From an uncultured Eubacteriales bacterium (GTDB lineage Bacteria; Bacillota; Clostridia; Oscillospirales; CAG-272): a DNA stretch of 64,000 nucleotides. The notes beneath the pieces were generated by a model that worked only from the letters and a program-made list of their open reading frames with translations, was not told where the DNA came from and did no database searches. The first letter of the stretch is position 1, and each line of letters opens with the position of its first letter. This document shows positions 58,373 to 64,000 of this stretch, piece by piece. Both the position numbers and the translations under genes were made by a program. Location of the stretch: positions 62,001 to 126,000 of the forward strand of contig CAKRYT010000004.1 in assembly GCA_934432675.1 (NCBI GenBank), given 5' to 3'.

Positions 58373-58409
58373 AACCACGCGACGATCGGGTCGCGTGGTT
58401 TTCGTTTTG
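58373..58409 (+). terminator. Terminator of the cassette
   Basis: 11-bp perfect stem AACCACGCGAC (58373-58383) with 58390-58400, 6-base loop, then TTCGTTTTGC. Confidence 0.85.
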
Positions 58410-58410
58410 C

Positions 58411-58475
58411 AACAAGGAGGAGCCGTTTTTGGGCTCCTCCTCGTTGTTTCAGACGATGCTTTTCAAACGTTTCTC
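58411..58475 (-). repeat. Terminator-type repeat, copy B
   Basis: Stem AGGAGGAGCC (58415-58424) with 58432-58441, then TCGTTGTTTC-AGACGATGCTTTTC, nearly identical to copy A at 56301-56365. It directly follows the stop of the truncated minus-strand gene. Confidence 0.75.
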
Positions 58476-58875
58476 ACCAGTTCTGAAAATCGTAGTCAAG
58501 GTTGCACCCATTCGTCAGTGCACCGATGCATTCCTGGATCTGCCGATAATCATCCTCGGTCATCTTGCTCCACGACACATGGCAGCAGCCCTTCCCGTTG
58601 CAATTCTTCGCCGGCAGCCCCTGCTTTTTGCAGTCTGCCTGCAGTGCGGCGAGGATCACGGAATCGACCGGGCAGTCTGCCTCATCGAACGGATAATTCT
58701 TCAACACCCCGTCGAGCCCGATGCGATCACGCTTTACCCACAACACATAGTAGTACTTGACCGCCATGTTGAACCACTTCTGCAAATGCCCGTAACCGAG
58801 CCCGCCGACATTTCTGTTCTGCCCAAGGATGCGCATGAGTTCGTCGTAATGATTGTGCAATACCGTCGCTTTGCA
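58474..58875 (-). pseudogene. 5'-truncated gene of an unknown protein family
   Basis: The open frame (128 residues from a TTG at 58860) has coding character: YGHLQKWFNMAVKYYYVLWVKR..., DCPVDSVILAAL, a Cys-containing CKKQGLPAKNCNGKGCCHVSWSKMTEDDYRQIQECIGAL end. The motif order 'QKWFNMxxKYYY...CPxDSxIL...WxKMxxxxYxxIQ' resembles a widespread hypothetical family with QKxLNxxLKYxW...CPIDRxIL...WTKxDxxxY. Such proteins are longer, so the N-terminal part seems lost. Upstream it runs straight into the duplicated asparaginase 5' end at 58882, with no ribosome site of its own. It could still be expressed as a short protein. Confidence 0.55.
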
Positions 58876-58881
58876 GTACCC

Positions 58882-59086
58882 CGCGCCGGGCGATCCGTAC
58901 CCAGTGCTCGGGGCGCATATTGGTGCTGTCCAGGTTGCACACCTGCTCTGCCGTCACGTCGCATACCCCGGCGATCTCCGGTACGCACCCGAGCAGTTCC
59001 TCCGCCGTGAGTGCCGGCGTCAGTCCCTCCCCGAGATTCCGCGACGCAATGGTGCCCCCCGTCGCCAGGAGCAGTATCTTTTTCAT
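58882..59086 (-). pseudogene. Duplicated 5' fragment of the asparaginase gene
   Basis: Bases 58882-59067 are identical to 55829-56014 of ansA (constant offset 3053). The last 19 bases up to the start codon differ at four positions, and the start is ATG instead of GTG. It encodes the first 68 residues of asparaginase, including the first catalytic Thr motif, then runs into unrelated sequence, so it cannot be a working enzyme. Upstream of the start codon the two copies share nothing. Confidence 0.88.
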
Positions 59087-59257
59087 CCGGTTTCACTCCC
59101 ACGAAAATCAAAGAAAGTGCGCCGCCTGCATCTCCCTCTCCGGGAGGGAGCCCTGCGCTGCCGCGCTCTCTGTGCTGTTTTTCATTCCCTAGTGTAACAC
59201 GTCGGAGCGCCAAAAACAACTGCCGGTGAGAACATTTTTGTTTTTCTCCGGGCACAC

Positions 59258-59288
59258 AGACAAAAAGTGACCCCGTGGGGTCACTTTT
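59258..59288 (-). terminator. Terminator of the second LRR lipoprotein gene
   Basis: 12-bp stem AAAAGTGACCCC (59263-59274) with 59277-59288, followed on the minus strand by TTTTTGTCTG, right after the stop at 59291. Confidence 0.85.
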
Positions 59289-59290
59289 CG

Positions 59291-61384
59291 TTATGCGTTC
59301 GGCGCCCAGACGGCGTACAGCGTCGTCCCCGTCGGCAGTTCCCGGACGGCATCACCCGGTAGCGTCCTCTCATACGTCCCGTCCTTGCCCGTCACCTCTG
59401 TCTTGCCGAGAGCGACCGTAGAGCTCCCCTCCTCGGTCGCCCATCCCATAAAAGTATAGCCGCTCCGGACAGGCGCCTTTAAGCCGTTCGTTTGTAAGGG
59501 CAAACCATATTGCCGCACACCGTCCGCGTCCGTTGTATCAAGTGTCGCCTGCAAAGACGCGACGTACGGGATCCCGTTGTCATCACCGAGAGTGCAGCCG
59601 AAAACCACACAATAATACTCTGCCCAATTTCGATCAAATCCAGGTGCCATCGCACTGCAGATGTACCACCCCGCAGGGATATCCCCTTCGATAGCCGACG
59701 TGTATACGGTAACACCGGAAAAAGCACCGCTCCCGATCGTCTCCACACTCCCCGGCAATACCGCCGTGAGTATCGCACAATCTTCGAAAGCCCATGCACC
59801 GATGGAGCGGACGCTCCACGGAATACAGACCGAGCGCAACGCTAAACAACCCGAGAAAGCTTTACCCTCTATTCGCCGGAGCGTGTTTGACAGCCCGATC
59901 CGGGTCAGCCGGCTCCCCTGGAAAGCACCTGTGCCGATGATCTCCACGCTCTCCGGGAGGTCCAGCCCGGAGATAACCGAATGGCTGAATGCATAGGCAC
60001 CGATCGCCGTCACGCCGTCGGGGATAACACTCGTTTTACACCCGGCGACGAGTACGCCGTCCTCCCGGCGGATGATGCAGTTGCCTGCCCCGTGATAGTG
60101 GGAGCTCCCCTCACGCACCGTCAGGCTGGTAAGACTGTCGCAGCCGTCGGTGAGACCGGCGGCGATCAACTCCACAGAAGCGGGGATCTCAAGGCTGGAT
60201 AACCGGAGGCACATCCCGAAAACGGAAGCGCTGCCGTTCCAGTTGCCCCCGATCCTCCGGATGCCCTCCTCCAGGGTGACGGAGGTCAGCCGCAGACAGT
60301 TATGAAACGCACCTTGGGCTATATACTCCACGTTGCCCGGGATAGTGATTGCCTCAAGACCTGTGCACAGGGAAAAAGCCGATGGGCCGATCGATCGCAC
60401 ATCTGCCGGGATGACGCTGTTCTGAATACCGAAAACCACTTCCTCGTCCCCCCGCCGGATGACGCAGTTACCCGCGCTCCGGAAAAACGGGTTTTCCTCC
60501 GCAACCGTCACTGACACGAGGCTGTCACATTCGCAAACGAGAGCAGAACCAATTTCTTCCACGTACCGCGGTATGTCGATCTTTTCCAGCGAAGCACAAC
60601 CGCGGAATGCACCGCCCCCCAGCTTGACGAGCGAATCCGGCAGTACGATACCCGTAAGTGCTCCACAATTCAAAAAGGCAGATGCTCCGATCGTGTCGAT
60701 CCCCGGCGCCAGGTTGATGCGTGTCAAAGCGGAACAATCAAAAAAAGCGAAGTTATCGACTGTATCACACCTCGATGAGCAGCGCACCCGTACGAGACCC
60801 GTGCACCCGTAAAAAGCGTTCTGACCGATGGCGGTATAGCTGTCCGACATGACGACACCCGTAATGCCTGTACAGTTGCGGAAAGCACCGGCGGCGACCC
60901 TGGTGATCGGTTTGCCGTCTTCCGGTACCTGGCTCGGGAGAACAATCTTCCCACGGCATTTCGCTTTGTCTGCCGCGGCAATTTCGTACGCTGCCCCATC
61001 GTCGATCAGACGTAGCCCGAATGCAGAGCTGCTCTCCACCGTATGGCGGATCGGCTCCGACCAGTCGGAAGCCGCACCGTTCGCTCCCTTTGCCTGCACC
61101 CTGATCTCGTAGGTCTTTGCTTGGAGCATCCGGGTGAACAGATCCATACGGGGTGTCTCGGTTTCATACTCCGTGCCGTCAACGCTCACGACGTACCCGG
61201 CGGCATTCTCGTCCCCCTGCCAGGTCAGCACCTCGTCGGCACCCAGTGCGAGCCCCGTCGGTGCCACCGGCTCTGCCGTACCCTTGCCGTCCTCCGCGCC
61301 CCCGCGGCACCCGACGGCGCACAGGCACAGGAGCAGGACGACCAGCAGAGTGATTATCACCGGTCTCTGTCTTCGGTATTTCAT
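59291..61384 (-). CDS. BspA-like leucine-rich-repeat lipoprotein
   Basis: 697 residues from ATG 61384 (GGAG 6 bases upstream). Lipoprotein signal with lipobox CAVGC; a fibronectin-III-like domain (~40-120: PTGLALGADEVLTWQGDENAAGYVVSVDGTEY); about 18-20 LRR_5/BspA repeats (~145-590; 'LTSVTLEEGIRRIG', 'CTGITGVVMSDSYTAIGQNAFYGC'); C-terminal InlB/Flg_new-like module (GYTFMGWATEEG ... LPTGTTLYAVWAPNA). Same building blocks as the giant protein at the left end, in a different order (Fn3 first, InlB module last). Probable surface adhesin. Follows the unknown exported protein gene by 93 bases and may share its transcript. Confidence 0.92.
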   Translation of the reverse strand: MKYRRQRPVIITLLVVLLLCLCAVGCRGGAEDGKGTAEPVAPTGLALGADEVLTWQGDENAAGYVVSVDGTEYETETPRMDLFTRMLQAKTYEIRVQAKGANGAASDWSEPIRHTVESSSAFGLRLIDDGAAYEIAAADKAKCRGKIVLPSQVPEDGKPITRVAAGAFRNCTGITGVVMSDSYTAIGQNAFYGCTGLVRVRCSSRCDTVDNFAFFDCSALTRINLAPGIDTIGASAFLNCGALTGIVLPDSLVKLGGGAFRGCASLEKIDIPRYVEEIGSALVCECDSLVSVTVAEENPFFRSAGNCVIRRGDEEVVFGIQNSVIPADVRSIGPSAFSLCTGLEAITIPGNVEYIAQGAFHNCLRLTSVTLEEGIRRIGGNWNGSASVFGMCLRLSSLEIPASVELIAAGLTDGCDSLTSLTVREGSSHYHGAGNCIIRREDGVLVAGCKTSVIPDGVTAIGAYAFSHSVISGLDLPESVEIIGTGAFQGSRLTRIGLSNTLRRIEGKAFSGCLALRSVCIPWSVRSIGAWAFEDCAILTAVLPGSVETIGSGAFSGVTVYTSAIEGDIPAGWYICSAMAPGFDRNWAEYYCVVFGCTLGDDNGIPYVASLQATLDTTDADGVRQYGLPLQTNGLKAPVRSGYTFMGWATEEGSSTVALGKTEVTGKDGTYERTLPGDAVRELPTGTTLYAVWAPNA

Positions 61385-61477
61385 AGTATCTCCTTTGTCC
61401 ATTCGTCATGTATATCTCGTTGCCGAGGGGGCGCGAGCGTCCCCTCGGGCTGCCTGTAGATGATGCGGAGGCATCCT

Positions 61478-62731
61478 TCAATCGGTCAGTGCTTCATTAT
61501 CGAAACCAGAATAAAACCTGCATTCTGCCGCGCCCATGTACCTTTGAAAGGCACTGTTATCGGACACTCCGGCAGATACCATCCACCCGCCGGGACTGAG
61601 ACGGACCGTCTTATGGGTGATCCGACACGCCCCCGTCCAGTTGTTGTAACCGGTCATGTTCTGCCCCAGGACAAAATCGTACATCAACGGATAGATATCC
61701 GTCGCCGGACCGGTTCTGTATGCTCCGTGCAAATCGCACAGATCTTCCCCGGATCCATCCGGGTCATAGATAAAGGTCGGCACATCGCCGAGGGTGCTTT
61801 TGATCCGGTTGATCCACGTCAGCCACTGCTCCGTGTAGGACAGGTTGTCGTATGCAGCACCGATGGCATAAACATGCGCGTTCTCGATGGCGTCGTAAAA
61901 CTCCAAGTACTGGTCCGTCAGCGTGTAGACCTCCCGCGTCGCTACGTCGTAAAAGGATACGCCGTCAATCTGGCAGATGAGTTTGATGTTATACATACTC
62001 ATCAATTGAAAATTGGTCAGTGTACTCCCGCGGAATTGCTCCCGGTACGCCATTCGGAGAAACGGCATAAAAATCGTGTCAATAAACCAGCCGTCCCCAT
62101 CCGTCGACCCGACAGTGCCGGAAAAGTTCTTATCCAGCAGGATCGTCACATTCTGGAGCTGCATATCGTCCCCTGTATCTCCACCGATATAGTGAAAGAC
62201 GCTGGAATAGAACAGATACCACATATCGGTGTTTACATGGATATCCACATAGTCGAGGAACCCCTCAAAGCCCTCATAGAGTCTTTCGTCCGTCCCGCTG
62301 ATGAACATAATTTCGCAGTTGCGCTCCTTCAGACCCGAGAATGTGTCTTCTAGCCATGTTATCCATCCGGGGGTTTCTCCCTCCTCGACAAATTCGAGCG
62401 GGAAATACTCTTGCATTTCAAAAATAACGTAAGCGTCGCTGGCGTTTTCAAGCACGCCTTCTTCTACCGAAAGTGCTTGTACGGAACGGACAAATTCCGC
62501 CGTATCATAATACTTCAGCACGCAGTTGCTGACGGCTCCGGAATTGAGGAGCATTTGCCGATAAGTCGAGCTCAACGGATTGTCGCTGATATAGTACACG
62601 GTGTTGGCAGCATCCGGGTCGGGCGCTTCGATCCGGTCCCGGGTACCGAGCCCCATAGCGGGGATCACGCACGCGAGGACCAGCAGCGTCGCCAGGATCC
62701 ATGTTACGGTAAGCTTTGCGATGATTTTCAT
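61478..62731 (-). CDS. Exported or membrane-anchored protein of unknown function
   Basis: 417 residues from ATG 62731 (AAAGGAG 8-9 bases upstream). N-terminal hydrophobic segment (~5-26: LTVTWILATLLVLACVIPAMG) is a signal peptide or single anchor; no lipobox Cys at the right place. The rest is acidic and soluble, rich in Tyr/Trp/Phe: NTVYYISDNPLSSTYRQMLLNSGAV, WITWLEDTFSGLKERNCEIMFISGTDERLYEGF, DIHVNTDMWYLFYSSVFHYIGGDTGDDMQLQNVTILLD. I do not recognise a family; alternating hydrophobic strands and Asp/His-rich loops would suit a hydrolase-like alpha/beta fold, but no catalytic motif is certain. Upstream neighbour of the LRR lipoprotein gene. Confidence 0.75.
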   Translation of the reverse strand: MKIIAKLTVTWILATLLVLACVIPAMGLGTRDRIEAPDPDAANTVYYISDNPLSSTYRQMLLNSGAVSNCVLKYYDTAEFVRSVQALSVEEGVLENASDAYVIFEMQEYFPLEFVEEGETPGWITWLEDTFSGLKERNCEIMFISGTDERLYEGFEGFLDYVDIHVNTDMWYLFYSSVFHYIGGDTGDDMQLQNVTILLDKNFSGTVGSTDGDGWFIDTIFMPFLRMAYREQFRGSTLTNFQLMSMYNIKLICQIDGVSFYDVATREVYTLTDQYLEFYDAIENAHVYAIGAAYDNLSYTEQWLTWINRIKSTLGDVPTFIYDPDGSGEDLCDLHGAYRTGPATDIYPLMYDFVLGQNMTGYNNWTGACRITHKTVRLSPGGWMVSAGVSDNSAFQRYMGAAECRFYSGFDNEALTD

Positions 62732-63193
62732 TATTCTGACTCCTTTTGATGTCTTTTGCAATGTGAATGTTTCGTCGGATATTTGTGGGGGGCGTTGCTC
62801 TCTCCCTGCTGCCGCTCCCGTGCCCCCGGTCTTTGCGCTCGTCTCCTCTTTTTCCCCGTTTCCCCCCTTTTTTGTTTCATGGCGGCGCGCCCGTGCCGGC
62901 ATACGGTAGCACCTGCTCCTCTCATGTCTGGCATTGTAGCACATCGGATATGCCTTTCGAAACCCTTTGCAGAAAAAGTGCCTTTATTCTTCATTTTTCG
63001 TCACAATCGCGGTGCGGCGCACACCCCGCGAGCCGCCTGTGCACACGGAAAAACAACCGGTTTTGCAACGCGCTTTGAACTATATAGAAAGAAGCAACCG
63101 ACCCGGCTTTACTTGAGTTGTACAGCAAGATCGGTTGCCCGTATGACCCCTTTCGGGGGTGTTGGTTCGCCTGTGTGGTGATTGGCGTCTTAT
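62732..63193. other. Intergenic region upstream of the exported-protein gene
   Basis: GC- and pyrimidine-rich leader (62740-62930), a weak minus-strand promoter (TACAAT 62938-62933 with TTCGAA 17 bases upstream), and at 63094-63138 the terminator of the rightmost gene. Open frames on the plus strand here have no family features. Confidence 0.5.
63094..63138 (-). terminator. Terminator of the zinc-ribbon membrane protein gene
   Basis: 8-bp arms GCAACCGA (63094-63101) with TCGGTTGC (63131-63138) enclosing an inner CTTG/CAAG stem, followed on the minus strand by TTCTTTCTATAT; about 55 bases after the stop. Arms match the terminator at 28091-28141. Confidence 0.65.
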
Positions 63194-63991
63194 TTATCTG
63201 ACCTCGGTCGGGCGCTTGATCTTACGCACAAGCATAATGACCTCACCGACCACGCCGATGACCGAGAACAGAATCGTCATCCACAGGTTCGTCAGAAATT
63301 CCCTTGAGAAATCGCTGCTTTCCATGAGCTGACCAAACGCTTCGACCGCGGTCATGTTCAGCCCCTCCTCCGCCAGTATATTGGAGATTGCCACCAGATA
63401 TACCCCAAACACCGCACCGATCATGAAAACGAACGACGTCAGGGACACGATCAGGATCATACCTTTGTTCGGCTTTCCCCCGAACTTCTGATACAGGAAA
63501 GCCCCCAGCGCGATTGCCACGAAAACCGACAGGGCAGAGATAAATCCGATCTGGAACAGGACGTACGCCACCAGGGCGCCGACCAGCCCGCCAAGGACCG
63601 CCCCGCCGAATCCGCGCAGATAATGATTCGGGGCATCACGGAACGTCTGATTCTCGTTTCGGATGGCGGCGTTAATTTCGTCCATACACGCGCAGTCCAT
63701 TTTAATCTGCATACCGCCCGGATGGCACACCGTACTCTCCTCGGAGAGCGGTTTGCCGCAGGCAGGGCAATACCCAAGTCCTAACGCCCCGTTTGCGGAA
63801 AGGATCTGCGGTAGCTGACGGAGAGCGTCCGCCAGGGACTGTGCAAATTTTTTGAGTGTCGGCATCCTGCTGCCGATGAACACACCGCAGGGCGTCCAGT
63901 CAAGGAGCGCGATACCAAAAAGACCGGCAACCGCAAATGCCTCCTCGATCGCATTCTTCTGTTCGGGCGTCGTAAAGCAGGAGAAGTGCAT
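63194..63991 (-). CDS. Zinc-ribbon membrane protein, start possibly beyond the right edge
   Basis: 265 residues to the ATG at 63991; the frame stays open to the window edge, so the true start may lie outside. Residues ~70-105 carry CPACGKPLSEESTVCHPGG...CACMDE, a CxxC-type zinc ribbon. Four hydrophobic segments follow (FGGAVLGGLVGALVAYVLFQIG, ALSVFVAIALGAFLYQ, MILIVSLTSFVFMIGAVFGVYLV, FLTNLWMTILFSVIGVVGEVIMLV). The first ~60 residues are a soluble alpha/beta-like part. No function recognised; the layout resembles Clostridial 'zinc ribbon plus DUF' membrane proteins. Confidence 0.75.
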   Translation of the reverse strand: MHFSCFTTPEQKNAIEEAFAVAGLFGIALLDWTPCGVFIGSRMPTLKKFAQSLADALRQLPQILSANGALGLGYCPACGKPLSEESTVCHPGGMQIKMDCACMDEINAAIRNENQTFRDAPNHYLRGFGGAVLGGLVGALVAYVLFQIGFISALSVFVAIALGAFLYQKFGGKPNKGMILIVSLTSFVFMIGAVFGVYLVAISNILAEEGLNMTAVEAFGQLMESSDFSREFLTNLWMTILFSVIGVVGEVIMLVRKIKRPTEVR

Positions 63992-64000
63992 ATGCAGGGG

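Noticed and set aside
58882..59086. Second functional asparaginase
   Set aside because: Only the first 68 codons are present; the second catalytic triad and the C-terminal domain are missing.

Overview
The window looks like chromosome of a GC-rich Gram-positive anaerobe of the Clostridia (Bacillota). The markers are SepF, RemA, a T-box valS leader, an L10 kink-turn leader, PerR with a flavodiiron/rubredoxin set, many lipoproteins with Gram-positive style lipoboxes, and near-consensus sigma-A promoters with AGGAGG ribosome sites. The BspA-type repeat lipoproteins and a choloylglycine-hydrolase-like lipoprotein suggest a host-associated (gut) lifestyle; that is inference. No rRNA, tRNA, CRISPR array or prophage was seen.

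Layout. 1-415: end of a membrane-protein gene running off the left edge. 915-10583: a 3222-residue BspA-like leucine-rich-repeat lipoprotein. 10.7-12.7 kb: gene-poor stretch with a GNAT acetyltransferase. 12.7-15.3 kb: FAD dehydrogenase (COG2509), luxS and mtnN, an operon of the activated methyl cycle. 15.4-17.7 kb: YgjP-like metallopeptidase, phosphoglycolate phosphatase, a small HTH regulator divergent from a small lipoprotein. 18.0-21.3 kb: a PerR-led oxygen-defence operon with a four-domain flavodiiron-flavin reductase-rubredoxin fusion, an unknown membrane protein and a stand-alone rubredoxin. 21.4-26.0 kb (minus): yggS-sepF-yggT-lspA-rluD-prfC. 26.2-27.5 kb: secreted Ntn-hydrolase lipoprotein, followed by a repeat-rich intergenic region. 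28.2-32.4 kb: RsmF-type rRNA methylase, then an ArsR regulator, a free-standing HMA metallochaperone and a P1B-type metal ATPase. 32.5-36.7 kb: lipoprotein, der and obg.

37.0-46.3 kb is a long housekeeping operon, nrdR-yicC-remA-rpoZ-priA-def-fmt-rsmB-rlmN-rsgA, lacking gmk, coaBC and stp/prkC, which usually sit inside it in relatives. 46.5-47.8 kb: L10 leader, rplJ, rplL. 47.9-49.2 kb: two small surface or membrane proteins. 49.4-52.3 kb: valS under a T-box with a GUC (valine) specifier. 52.4-54.9 kb: GNAT, thiI, HD-domain protein. 55.0-59.1 kb is a rearranged region. It holds an intact asparaginase gene, an AT-richer two-gene cassette (AroD-like and MDR dehydrogenase) bounded by two copies of one terminator repeat, a truncated gene, and a second copy of the first ~205 bp of the asparaginase gene. 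59.3-64 kb: a second BspA-like lipoprotein, an unknown exported protein and a zinc-ribbon membrane protein at the right edge.

Together the genes cover translation (release factor, modification, GTPases, formylation cycle), envelope and lipoprotein maturation (lspA serves the many lipoproteins here), oxygen and metal stress, and host or surface interaction. The most unusual parts are the giant repeat protein, the rearranged asparaginase region with its cassette, and the unknown membrane protein in the PerR operon.
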